A stretch of 46,945 bases of DNA from an uncultured Flavobacteriaceae bacterium (GCA_947500585.1 CANMSN010000023.1:1-46945); one strand, 5' to 3'; counted from the first letter of the stretch, positions 35,314 through 43,178 are shown. The notes: generated by a model not told the origin, from the letters alone. Program-made: numbers and translations.

Positions 35314-36060
35314 TTATTTACCAATTGTAACCGTTACTGTTGCCTCACCAATTGTAGCAGCAAAATTAGCTTCTGATTGAGCGTAGCTTGAATTAAGAGT
35401 GTTTATGCTTCCACCAGCAATAAAAACACCAAAACCTTCAGATATGTCTTGATCTTGTTTAACAGGTCCAATTAAATCGGACCGCGTTTCATTAGTCCAA
35501 GTATAGATTTTGCCATTTTGATCTTGACTATTAATTCTTACAGTACCCGCAAAGGCATAATCAATTATTTCAATTTTATAACCAGTAGCTTTCTCATAAT
35601 AAGGCACTTCAAAACCAGCACTCAACATTCTACGTAAACCAGCGCCTTCAGGAGTTTCTCTAAAAATCCACCAAGATGCATTAACATTAAATATGATAAC
35701 CTCAGGTTCTGTAACAAAAGAGAATTCTGCTCTTGAAGTACCTCCTCTTCCATCTCTAGCTTCTACATAGCCTGCATATATAGTCTCTGGTTCTAAACCT
35801 GAAAAAGTATAGATCTGACCCTTGGTTAACCCTGATGTTACTTCTTCACCTTCTAAAATAATGGCATAAGTAACAAGGTCATCGTCTGTGTCTATAGATT
35901 CTGTCCATTCTACACTAGCACCGTCAACAGTGGTATCAAACGCATATGCTGAAAATAGCCCAGGTGGATTATTATTAGGGTCGTCTTCAGAAGTTGAACA
36001 ACTTGAAAACAAACAGATTATAATTAAAAACGGTAAGATTAAATTTTTTAATTTTCTCAT
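35314..36060 (-). CDS. Fibronectin-III-like lipoprotein (copy 2)
   Basis: A 248-residue lipoprotein with lipobox FSSC and an acidic tract after the Cys (STSEDDPNNN), which in this phylum is a typical lipoprotein export signal for surface display. Residues ~35-118 are a fibronectin-type-III-like domain. The part from Cys to about residue 62 is almost identical to the neighbouring gene, while the signal peptide and the C-terminal half differ. It lies 7 bases after copy 1 and so is second in its operon. No function is known. Confidence 0.85.
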   Translation of the reverse strand: MRKLKNLILPFLIIICLFSSCSTSEDDPNNNPPGLFSAYAFDTTVDGASVEWTESIDTDDDLVTYAIILEGEEVTSGLTKGQIYTFSGLEPETIYAGYVEARDGRGGTSRAEFSFVTEPEVIIFNVNASWWIFRETPEGAGLRRMLSAGFEVPYYEKATGYKIEIIDYAFAGTVRINSQDQNGKIYTWTNETRSDLIGPVKQDQDISEGFGVFIAGGSINTLNSSYAQSEANFAATIGEATVTVTIGK

Positions 36061-36067
36061 AATTATA

Positions 36068-36820
36068 TTATTTTTTTGATATTACAACTGTAACTCTGGC
36101 CTCGCCAATTGTAGCCTCGTAATTACTAACAGTAGTGTTATAATTTGGACTTGAATCTGTTATTCCTGTTCCACCAAATGCTACACCATATTCTCCAGGT
36201 ATAGCTTGGTCTCTAAAAACAGGGCCGATTGGCGTAGATTGAGACTCATTAGTCCAAGTATAGACTTTTCCATTTTGATTTTGATCATTGGTTCGTATAT
36301 AGCCAAATAATGCATAATCTATTATTTCAATTTGATAACTTACAGCGTCCTCATAATAGGGCACTCTAAAACCAGCTCTAAATGCTGCTCGGATACCATC
36401 GCTTACAGGGTCTTGATAATGAAACCACCAAGAAGCACTAACATTAAAAATTATAACTTCGGGTTCTGTAACAAAAGAAAATTCTGCTATAGAAGTACCA
36501 CCTTTACCATCTCTAGCTTCTACATAACCTGCATAAATAGTCTCTGGTTCTAAACCTGAAAAAGTATAAACTTCCCCCTTGTTTAAGCCTGAAGTTATTT
36601 CCTGACCTTCTAAAATAATGGCATAGGTAACAGGATCATCGTCTGTATCTATAGATTCTGTCCATTCTACACTAGCACCGTCAACAGTTGTATCGAATGC
36701 ATATGCTGAAAATAGTCCAGGAGGATTATTGTTAGGGTCGTCTTCAGAAGTTGAACAATTAGTTAATAATAGACTTGAAATAAGTACAAGTAAAATGTAA
36801 AGTGGTTTTAATTTTGTCAT
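36068..36820 (-). CDS. Fibronectin-III-like lipoprotein (copy 1)
   Basis: A 250-residue lipoprotein with lipobox LTNC followed by STSEDDPNNN. An Fn3-like domain (GASVEWTESIDTDDDPV to AEFSFVTEPEVIIF) precedes a beta-rich C-terminal domain beginning ASWWFHYQD. It is the tandem duplicate of 35314-36060: the N-terminal halves are nearly identical in protein with mainly synonymous DNA changes, the C-terminal halves are much less alike. First gene behind the shared element at 36844-36873. Confidence 0.85.
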   Translation of the reverse strand: MTKLKPLYILLVLISSLLLTNCSTSEDDPNNNPPGLFSAYAFDTTVDGASVEWTESIDTDDDPVTYAIILEGQEITSGLNKGEVYTFSGLEPETIYAGYVEARDGKGGTSIAEFSFVTEPEVIIFNVSASWWFHYQDPVSDGIRAAFRAGFRVPYYEDAVSYQIEIIDYALFGYIRTNDQNQNGKVYTWTNESQSTPIGPVFRDQAIPGEYGVAFGGTGITDSSPNYNTTVSNYEATIGEARVTVVISKK

Positions 36821-36843
36821 GATTGTTTTTTTAATGGTTTTAA

Positions 36844-36873
36844 GTACATCGAATCAATTATAAAATGTCATCA
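36844..36873 (-). promoter_or_regulatory. Shared ECF-type promoter element, site A
   Basis: Minus-strand TGATGACATTTT (36862-36873), 8 bases, then TTCGATGTAC (36844-36853). The ATG at 36820 is 23 bases further on. Identical spacing to sites B and C. Confidence 0.75.
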
Positions 36874-36912
36874 TCGGTTTTTGTTTATATGAGGGTTTAT
36901 AAAATCAAATAA

Positions 36913-37704
36913 TTATTGAACGTTTGGGTTATCTGGCTCTCTATCAAAAATATCTGGAGTGCCATCTTCATCTCTGTCTGATAATGGACTACCACCAGAA
37001 GGGTATAGCTGAAAGCTTAATGGTAAAAATATATCTGTAACTAAATTAGCATACTCTTCACTTGGTCCTGCAGATACTGAAGATGCAACGCTTACGGTAA
37101 GTAAACCCTCAACATAGGTTGCGGCAATCCAAATAAGAGCTGTTGTGTTATTGAATTCTATTGTTCGTGCCCTAAAAACTCTTGCTATACCAAATTCATT
37201 GAATACTATTGGAGTTGCTTCACAAAGGATATTATAGTTTCCGCTAAAACCAAATGCATTTGTAACATTATTAACTTCAGTATCTAGAATATTTGAGTCT
37301 GAGAAATTAGCAGGGTAAGTTGAAATTGGAACATACCTCCAAACGACAGCACCGTCATTTCTAATTATATTTACTCCAAAAGGGTTAGTGTTTGGGTTTA
37401 CATAGTCAATCGCTTGATAGCCTTGTGGCGGTGTTAGAGTTAAAGGCGGAAGTGCCTTATTACTATGAGAGTAAGAAAAAGCCGCTTGGGGGTTTTGTAG
37501 TACAGGTAATTGGTTTAAAGGGATTGGAGTTCCTTTGGCGTATTCCCAATACGCAGATGTAGGTCCAACAGGTAATTCAGGACAATTATCGAGTGTTGTA
37601 AAATTAACTAAATTATTAGCATTATTGTTGTCATCGTTTGAGCTACAAGAGGATACTAATAGAATAATAATAGCTAGAGAGCTTAATAGTTTATATGTTT
37701 TCAT
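36913..37704 (-). CDS. Lipoprotein with C-terminal calcium-binding-like repeat
   Basis: A 263-residue lipoprotein; I start it at the Met at 37704, which opens MKTYKLLSSLAIIILLVSSC with the lipobox VSSC, not at 37728. The Cys is followed by SSNDDNNN, an acidic/Asn tract like surface lipoproteins of this phylum. The C-terminus SDRDEDGTPDIFDREPD resembles a thrombospondin type 3 calcium-binding unit. The middle is not recognised. Preceded by shared element B and located within the regulon next to the CHAT operon. Confidence 0.82.
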   Translation of the reverse strand: MKTYKLLSSLAIIILLVSSCSSNDDNNNANNLVNFTTLDNCPELPVGPTSAYWEYAKGTPIPLNQLPVLQNPQAAFSYSHSNKALPPLTLTPPQGYQAIDYVNPNTNPFGVNIIRNDGAVVWRYVPISTYPANFSDSNILDTEVNNVTNAFGFSGNYNILCEATPIVFNEFGIARVFRARTIEFNNTTALIWIAATYVEGLLTVSVASSVSAGPSEEYANLVTDIFLPLSFQLYPSGGSPLSDRDEDGTPDIFDREPDNPNVQ

Positions 37705-37722
37705 AATTTTATTTTTATAATA

Positions 37723-37752
37723 GTACATCGAACCTTTTTTAAAATGTCATCA
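37723..37752 (-). promoter_or_regulatory. Shared ECF-type promoter element, site B
   Basis: Minus-strand TGATGACATTTT (37741-37752), 8 bases, then TTCGATGTAC (37723-37732), 18 bases before the ATG at 37704. It starts only 3 bases after the stop of the previous gene, so it is tightly placed. Confidence 0.75.
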
Positions 37753-37755
37753 CTT

Positions 37756-38883
37756 TTAATTTTCTATTTCAAATTGCGTCCACTGTTCGTTATTAACTCT
37801 ATTATCTGTTCTAGGGTCGTAAAATGAATTGTTTGTGCCAAAATATTGGGCATTACTATTTACCCAATAATATTTGCTTCCGTCTTGCACGTTGTAACGT
37901 TCTCCTGTTGCCATACTAGAAATGGTGGTTCTTTCTCCAATCATATCCACACTTTTTGTATGTCCAGAACTATTCATATTATCTCTTTTTAGATAACCAG
38001 CATGGTTAATATCTAGAATATCACTATATGTATTTCCTATAGATCGTGTTGCATTTCCTCTAGACTCAATAGCTCTCATACGTTGGTTGTGTGCTATTTG
38101 ACTTTCTCTTGTGGCATTTGCCCAAAAAGCTTCATTTTGCCTTATATTTCTTAAAAGTTCATTATTTTTCATTAGCTGCCATTCCATATTTATTTGAGTA
38201 TTTGCTAAGGCGTATAAAAAAGACTTTTTAGCATCGTTGAAATGTGTTTTTGGTGCTTCAAGCTCAGTGGATTGAAGCGTCCAAGATATAAGGTTGTCTT
38301 TAGTGATTATGGATTGTATAAGTACAATACACGATTTATTACCATTATTATCCTGCCAATCTGTACCCATTACATTATAATGAGTTTTACTTCCTGTTTT
38401 TAACATTCCAGATTTATACCGTTGCCAAAACAATAATATTTCAGGGAGATTATAACTGTTAATGAGTTGATAACCTTGTGATTGTGCAGATGAAATAATA
38501 TGATTGTGCAATATTTGTTCTAAAGAATAAACAGGAGATGTTTGAACATTAGGATTGTTCATTTGCCGAAAAGATTGTAATGTAAACGCATCATTAGAAT
38601 AAGCGTAATGTTGGGTTTCAGTTTTATTAACTTTAATATTATTAGGGCCAGTTACAGTAATTGGGGCATTTTTTTGTGCGTTATAATTCCAGCCCTTTGG
38701 TAATGGAATTTGCCCCAAAACCATTCCGTTATCATGATCGTAAATATTGTGATATTTTAAATCATTTGAATTTGATTGATTATACGAGTTGTTATTATAT
38801 GTATAATCTAGATTTTTGTCAGTAGCCATAAAATTGCAAGAAAAGCAAAGTGTAAAAATTGAGCATATTTTAAGAAGTTTCAT
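37756..38883 (-). CDS. Lipoprotein of unknown function
   Basis: A 375-residue protein with lipobox CFSC (signal KICSIFTLCFSC). After an Asn/Tyr-rich linker (YTYNNNSYNQSN), residues ~55-215 look like one folded domain beginning LGQIPLPKGWNYN, and the last ~60 residues contain Tyr/Trp-rich segments (GSKYYWVNSNAQYFG, YDPRTDNRVNNEQW). I do not recognise the family. It is preceded by shared element C and is the first lipoprotein of the cluster, divergent from the nqr-associated gene at 38972. Confidence 0.8.
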   Translation of the reverse strand: MKLLKICSIFTLCFSCNFMATDKNLDYTYNNNSYNQSNSNDLKYHNIYDHDNGMVLGQIPLPKGWNYNAQKNAPITVTGPNNIKVNKTETQHYAYSNDAFTLQSFRQMNNPNVQTSPVYSLEQILHNHIISSAQSQGYQLINSYNLPEILLFWQRYKSGMLKTGSKTHYNVMGTDWQDNNGNKSCIVLIQSIITKDNLISWTLQSTELEAPKTHFNDAKKSFLYALANTQINMEWQLMKNNELLRNIRQNEAFWANATRESQIAHNQRMRAIESRGNATRSIGNTYSDILDINHAGYLKRDNMNSSGHTKSVDMIGERTTISSMATGERYNVQDGSKYYWVNSNAQYFGTNNSFYDPRTDNRVNNEQWTQFEIEN

Positions 38884-38910
38884 GATAAATTATTTTGATT
38901 AGTATTTATA

Positions 38911-38940
38911 TGCCATCGAAACAATTATAAAATGTCATCA
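38911..38940 (-). promoter_or_regulatory. Shared ECF-type promoter element, site C
   Basis: Minus-strand TGATGACATTTT (38929-38940), 8 bases, then TTCGATGGCA (38911-38920); it differs from A and B only after the TTCGATG core. The ATG at 38883 is 27 bases further on. Confidence 0.75.
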
Positions 38941-38971
38941 TCAATCAGAACATTTATTTTATTTTTGCACA

Positions 38972-39349
38972 ATGAGTAAAGCACTTACAGAACAAGAACT
39001 TCATAATTTAGCAATGAACCATGTTGGTAAAGATTTAGAACAACGTGGTTTCGAGTTTATAGCCATAAATAGCAAGCTTAAAAAGCATCCGCAATTTGTT
39101 TGTATTGATAAAACCAAACAATATTATTTTGTAATAGTTAGGGCAGTAATTTTACCGGAAAATCCAAATAATTATGATGTAGTTTGGATGGAATCTTTTA
39201 AAAAACATGCCAGAGATAAAGACGCTAAAGTGTTATATGCAGGTGTAGGTTTAGGAAATATAAATGATGAAAAAGCGCCTATTTACTTAAATGAGGAGTA
39301 CTTATTAGAATATAATGGTATTCAAGTTTTAGAAACTAATTTGAATTAA
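38972..39349 (+). CDS. Small conserved protein linked to nqr/apbE
   Basis: A 125-residue protein without signal peptide or recognised domain; segments such as LTEQELHNLAMNHVGKDLE and YYFVIVRAVILPENPNNYD are strongly conserved in my memory of flavobacterial homologues, which are often labelled 'NADH-quinone reductase subunit F' because they lie next to nqr genes. It has none of the NqrF features (no Cys cluster, no FAD or NADH motif), so that label should not be adopted. apbE begins immediately at its stop. A TATTTTTG box ends 4 bases before the ATG. Confidence 0.8.
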   Translation: MSKALTEQELHNLAMNHVGKDLEQRGFEFIAINSKLKKHPQFVCIDKTKQYYFVIVRAVILPENPNNYDVVWMESFKKHARDKDAKVLYAGVGLGNINDEKAPIYLNEEYLLEYNGIQVLETNLN

Positions 39350-40345
39350 ATGAACAAAATACTCTTAATCTTTTTTTGCATTGCTTTTTTATCTTGTAAA
39401 CAAGAACCAAATAAAATTCAAGTAGAAAGTTTTGAAAATGCAAAACTAGAAGGTTCCGTTTTCGGAACATTTTATCAAGTAACTTATAATTCTGAAGTTA
39501 ACTACCAAAAACAATTTGATAGCTTGTTTTATGTCATTAACAAATCGATGTCAACCTATCAAACCGACTCTGATATTTCAAGACTTAACAGAAATGAAAC
39601 AGTTGAAATTGATGCTCACTTCAAAAATGTTTTTGATGCTTCTAAAAGAATATTTCAAGAAACAAATGGTGCTTTCGATCCAACAATTGGCGCTTTAGTA
39701 AATGCTTGGGATTTTGGTTCTGAAGGGAAAATAGAAAATTTAGATAGCCTTAAAATTAATAATTTAATGCAATCTGTTGGGTTTGATAAAGTTTCTATTA
39801 TTGAAAATAAAGTCGTTAAGCAACCCAATACATTTATAGATTTTAATGCTATCGCCAAAGGCTATGCTGTAGATGTTATTGCAGATTTTTTAAGTGGTAA
39901 GAATGTTCAAAATTTCTTGGTTAATATTGGAGGCGAACTTAATTCTAAAGGCATTAATGCGGAGAAAAAAAAGGGTTGGACCGTTGGTGTAGAAAACCCA
40001 AATTTTGATGGGACACAGAGTTGGGATAAAGCATTTGTTTTAAAAGATGAAGCTATGGCAACTTCTGGAACTTACAGAAAGTTTAAAATTGATGAAAATG
40101 GTAACAGATATGCTCATATAATTGATACTAAAACGGGTTATCCGAGTAAAACTAATTTATTAAGTATTTCTGTTATTGCGAAAGATTGTATGACAGCAGA
40201 TGCTTATGCAACGGCTTTTAAAACTATGGGAATTGAAAAAGTAAAAGCTTTTTTAAAATTGCATCCAGAACTTAAAGTGTTTTTAATTTTTGAAAATGCT
40301 GAAAAAAACTTGGAAAACATGTCTTTTAATAATTTTCCAGAATAA
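39350..40345 (+). CDS. apbE: FAD:protein FMN transferase ApbE, lipoprotein form
   Basis: A 331-residue enzyme that transfers FMN from FAD to the Thr of NqrB and NqrC, maturing the Na+-NQR. The lipobox FLSC (Cys16) makes it a periplasmic lipoprotein, as expected for this reaction. Family features visible are GTFYQVTY, the Ala-I-A-K-G-Y-A-V-D segment (NAIAKGYAVDV), NIGGELNSKG, ATSGTYRKF with HIIDTKTGYP, and DCMTADAYATAFKTMG with the metal-binding Asp/Thr. It abuts the 38972 gene, so the pair forms a maturation unit, here 9.4 kb from nqrF. Confidence 0.95.
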   Translation: MNKILLIFFCIAFLSCKQEPNKIQVESFENAKLEGSVFGTFYQVTYNSEVNYQKQFDSLFYVINKSMSTYQTDSDISRLNRNETVEIDAHFKNVFDASKRIFQETNGAFDPTIGALVNAWDFGSEGKIENLDSLKINNLMQSVGFDKVSIIENKVVKQPNTFIDFNAIAKGYAVDVIADFLSGKNVQNFLVNIGGELNSKGINAEKKKGWTVGVENPNFDGTQSWDKAFVLKDEAMATSGTYRKFKIDENGNRYAHIIDTKTGYPSKTNLLSISVIAKDCMTADAYATAFKTMGIEKVKAFLKLHPELKVFLIFENAEKNLENMSFNNFPE

Positions 40346-40396
40346 ATTATGTGACTTTTTAAATAATACGGTGTCCAATAGTTGCTATTAATCAAT

Positions 40397-40436
40397 AAAA
40401 AAGTTGAGGGAACACTATGTTAACTCAGCTTTTTTT
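40397..40436. terminator. Bidirectional terminator between apbE and a methyltransferase
   Basis: AAAAAAGTTGAG (40397-40408) and CTCAGCTTTTTTT (40424-40436) pair with one G-T wobble; it overlaps the last codons of the minus-strand methyltransferase. Confidence 0.75.
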
Positions 40437-41200
40437 GCTTTGTAAGCAACAGGAATAATTTCTCCTTTTGCTAAGCAGTATTTTTCAATATCTTTTTCAG
40501 ACAATTTAGAAGTATAATTGACTTCATCAACTTTAAAACCTACACTTCTAAGTTTATTAAAATAGTCTCGACCATAAATACGAACATGGTCGTACTGCCC
40601 AAATATTTTAGCACGTTCTTTTTTATCAGTTATGCTATCATCTTCAAAAGTAATATCACGATTTAAATCTTGAGGTATTTGAAGTATCGCCATACCGTTT
40701 GGTTTTAAAACACGATACAATTCTTCCATAGCTTTAGTGTCATCTGGAATATGCTCTAAAACATGATTACAAAATATAATGTCATAACTATTATCTTTAA
40801 AAGGTAAGTTGCATATGTCTGCTTTTATATTTGCTAATGGTGAGTTTAAATCTGTAGTTGTATAATCTAAATTAAGCATCTTTTTAAAGCGTTTGTAAAA
40901 TGCTTGTTCAGGTGCAAAATGAAGTACTTTTTTATTAGCTGTAAAGAAATCAGTTTCATTTTTCAGATACAGCCAAAGTAACCTGTGTCGCTCTAAGCTT
41001 AATGTTGAAGGCGATAACACATTATTTCTTTGTGTTCCATAACCATAGGGTAAGAAGGATTTAAAACTTTTGCCATCAATAGGGTCGGTAAACGTGTTTC
41101 CTTTTAAGAAGAATGCTAAAATAGGACGGACAATATAGCTTAACCTTATTAATAAAGGTCTGGGAATAATATTTAGAATTAGTTTGAAGAGTTTTTTCAT
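40415..41200 (-). CDS. Class I SAM-dependent methyltransferase
   Basis: A 261-residue methyltransferase, starting at the Met at 41200 (MKKLFKLILNIIPRPLL) rather than 41221. The motif I region is degenerate (VLHFAPEQAF) but YDIIFCNHVLEHIPDDTKAM and ELYRVLKPNGMAILQIP are clear motif III/post-III features of the Methyltransf_11 group. The N-terminal ~35 residues are basic and hydrophobic, possibly membrane-associated. This type is seen near sugar or lipid modification genes in Bacteroidota, but the substrate here is unknown. Confidence 0.85.
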   Translation of the reverse strand: MKKLFKLILNIIPRPLLIRLSYIVRPILAFFLKGNTFTDPIDGKSFKSFLPYGYGTQRNNVLSPSTLSLERHRLLWLYLKNETDFFTANKKVLHFAPEQAFYKRFKKMLNLDYTTTDLNSPLANIKADICNLPFKDNSYDIIFCNHVLEHIPDDTKAMEELYRVLKPNGMAILQIPQDLNRDITFEDDSITDKKERAKIFGQYDHVRIYGRDYFNKLRSVGFKVDEVNYTSKLSEKDIEKYCLAKGEIIPVAYKAKKAELT

Positions 41201-41218
41201 TTTTCTTACACTAAGATT

Positions 41219-41245
41219 CACAGAGGCATACAGAGTTTCGCAGAG
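41219..41245. repeat. Inverted repeat flanking the GxxExxY gene (left copy)
   Basis: CACAGAGGCATACAGAG followed by TTTCGCAGAG. The reverse complement of 41661-41688 matches it with a few substitutions and one extra base. Confidence 0.65.
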
Positions 41246-41248
41246 TTT

Positions 41249-41623
41249 TTACTCGGTTGTATTTATAAAACGTTTTATTCCGTTTTTTAAAAGTTTAGTG
41301 TTGAAGTTTAATAATAATCCTAAAGGGTAATTACCTAATTTCATGTAAGTTAAAATTTGAGCAGTATGAACTTCTGTAAACCGCTCAACAGTTTTTAGTT
41401 CAACTACAATATTTTCAACTAGTAAATCAATTCTATAGCCATGATCTAAAGTTATGTCTTTGTAAGTGATAGGTTGAGATACTTCTTTTTGAACAGAATA
41501 TCCCATGGCTTTTAATTCATAAAACAGACATTCTTGATAAGCAGATTCTAATAGGCCTGGTCCAAGCGCCTTATGAACTTCAATAGCAGCTCCAATAATA
41601 TTTTGTGTAATCTTATTATGCAT
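41249..41623 (-). CDS. GxxExxY-family protein
   Basis: A 124-residue protein of the GxxExxY family, named for Gly23-x-x-Glu26-x-x-Tyr29 (GLLESAY) here. The later D66-x8-E75-x-K77 (RIDLLVENIVVELK) is a PD-(D/E)XK nuclease-like core, so a nucleic-acid role is likely, though no target is known. It is flanked on both sides by imperfect inverted repeats of CTCTGCGAAA-type sequence, suggesting that gene and flanks travel together. It starts 78 bases after map ends on the same strand. Confidence 0.88.
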   Translation of the reverse strand: MHNKITQNIIGAAIEVHKALGPGLLESAYQECLFYELKAMGYSVQKEVSQPITYKDITLDHGYRIDLLVENIVVELKTVERFTEVHTAQILTYMKLGNYPLGLLLNFNTKLLKNGIKRFINTTE

Positions 41624-41660
41624 AAATATTTTTAATTGAAGTTGCGAACTCTCTGCGTAT

Positions 41661-41688
41661 CTCTGCGAAAACTCAGTAAACCTCAGTG
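41661..41688. repeat. Inverted repeat flanking the GxxExxY gene (right copy)
   Basis: CTCTGCGAAAACTCAG followed by TAAACCTCAGTG. A further CTCTGCG precedes it at 41651. Counterpart of 41219-41245 in inverted orientation. Confidence 0.65.
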
Positions 41689-41700
41689 CAATAAAAAAGT

Positions 41701-42519
41701 TTAAAGTACTAGAGCCTTTTGCCTAAACTCATCTTCTTCATTGCTTTTAATTCCTAAAGCTTCATGAACATAAGCAAATGTTGATAATATTTCTGGTTTG
41801 CCATCAATAATAGCAACATCATGTTCAAAGTGTACACTTGGTTTGCCATCTTGAGTTACAATAGTCCAGCCGTCTTTTAATTGTCTTATTTTATGCGTGC
41901 CTCCATTAATCATCGGTTCTATGGCAACTACCATACCTTCAACAAATTTTTTACCACGACCACGACGACCATAATTTGGCATTTCGGGATCTTCATGCAT
42001 TTTCCGACCTAAACCATGACCAACTAATTCTCTAACCACACCGTAACCATGCGATTCACAATAATTTTGAATGGCATACCCAACATCGCCCACACGATTA
42101 TTGATTTTCAATTCTCTAATACCTATATATAGAGATTCTTTGGTAACCTGAATTAGTTTTTTTGTTTCTGGTGCTATTTCACCAATTTCAAAAGTGTAAG
42201 CATGATCTCCATAAAAATCATTCATTAATGCACCACAATCAATAGAAACAATATCGCCATCTTTTAAAGGCGTATTTGTAGGTAAACCATGTACTACAGC
42301 TTCGTTTACACTACATAAAAGTGTTGATGGGCAGTCATATAATCCTAAAAAGCCAGGTAAGGCACCTAGAGATCTTATGTAATCTTCAGCAAGTTTATCT
42401 AATTGCATAGTGGTAACACCTGCTTTAACTTCATTAGCAAGCATTCCTAATGTTTTGGAAACTACTAATGCACTTTCGCGCATTAACTCAATTTCTTCTC
42501 TTGTTTTTACTATAATCAT
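41701..42519 (-). CDS. map: Type I methionyl aminopeptidase
   Basis: A 272-residue metalloprotease that removes the N-terminal Met from new proteins. The metal ligands of the pita-bread fold are all present: DCGALMNDFYGDHAYTF supplies two Asp, GHGLGRKMHEDP a His, AIEPMIN a Glu, and HFEHDVAI the last Glu. His in VVHGLP is the substrate-contacting one. It has a C-terminal extension of about 20 residues (AYVHEALGIKSNEEDEF) common in this phylum. Starts MIIVKTREEIELM. Confidence 0.95.
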   Translation of the reverse strand: MIIVKTREEIELMRESALVVSKTLGMLANEVKAGVTTMQLDKLAEDYIRSLGALPGFLGLYDCPSTLLCSVNEAVVHGLPTNTPLKDGDIVSIDCGALMNDFYGDHAYTFEIGEIAPETKKLIQVTKESLYIGIRELKINNRVGDVGYAIQNYCESHGYGVVRELVGHGLGRKMHEDPEMPNYGRRGRGKKFVEGMVVAIEPMINGGTHKIRQLKDGWTIVTQDGKPSVHFEHDVAIIDGKPEILSTFAYVHEALGIKSNEEDEFRQKALVL

Positions 42520-42714
42520 ACTTTAAAAATAATGGCAAAGATACTTAAAAATAAATTTTAATAATTTTCGGAAATATATGATTATTAATGACTTTTTTGC
42601 CTTCATCATTATAAAATCATAATTAAAAATATGAGATTGAAAAGAATATTAAAAAGTAGAATTAGTAGTGATTAATTTATAATCAAGGCGATAATGGATC
42701 TTTGTGTTTTGGAA

Positions 42715-43122
42715 TTATTTAAAAAAACTAAAAAACCCTTTTTTCTTTTTAGGAATTTGTGGCGTTGTATTTGTAAGTAACTGATATATCTCGCCCCAAC
42801 CTAAAAACCCGCCAACATTCCTATCATCAATAAATAAATCTGCATGTATTTTTCGGCTTATAGATTCATCGTATTTTTCTTCTGCAAAACTTTTGTTGAC
42901 AGCATAAAAAACAATACCATTTTCTTTACAAAAATTTACTGCTTCATCTAACTTTTCGCCACTTCGGTAAGTCCAAAGTATTAGTCGATGCCCTTCATCT
43001 TGTAATTTTTTTAAAGTTTCAAAAGCAAAAATTTGAGGTTTACCAATCTTTGGATAAGCATCTTCAACTATAGTGCCATCAAAATCAACAGCTATTATTA
43101 GTGTATTGAGACTAAAATTCAT
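42715..43122 (-). CDS. HAD-like hydrolase, BT0820 family
   Basis: A 135-residue protein with the minimal HAD core: nucleophile motif IAVDFDGTI with Asp13 and Asp15, a Thr/Ser motif in LWTYRSGEK, and the motif IV acidic pair LFIDDRNVG. It has no cap domain and ends with a lysine-rich tail. The closest type I recall is BT0820 from Bacteroides, a small HAD-like phosphatase. Substrate is unknown. It lies on the same strand as map and gpmI but with long gaps. Confidence 0.85.
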   Translation of the reverse strand: MNFSLNTLIIAVDFDGTIVEDAYPKIGKPQIFAFETLKKLQDEGHRLILWTYRSGEKLDEAVNFCKENGIVFYAVNKSFAEEKYDESISRKIHADLFIDDRNVGGFLGWGEIYQLLTNTTPQIPKKKKGFFSFFK

Positions 43123-43178
43123 TATAAATTATTGATTTGGGGTTGTTTGCAAAAGTACATTTTATTTTTTTGAATATT

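Noticed and set aside
30591-38940. The accessory block as a prophage or transposon
   Set aside because: No integrase, transposase, phage structural gene, tRNA boundary or direct terminal repeat was seen around it.
38972-39349. Reading this gene as a second NqrF
   Set aside because: No Cys cluster, FAD or NADH motif and only 125 residues; the label would come from neighbourhood alone.
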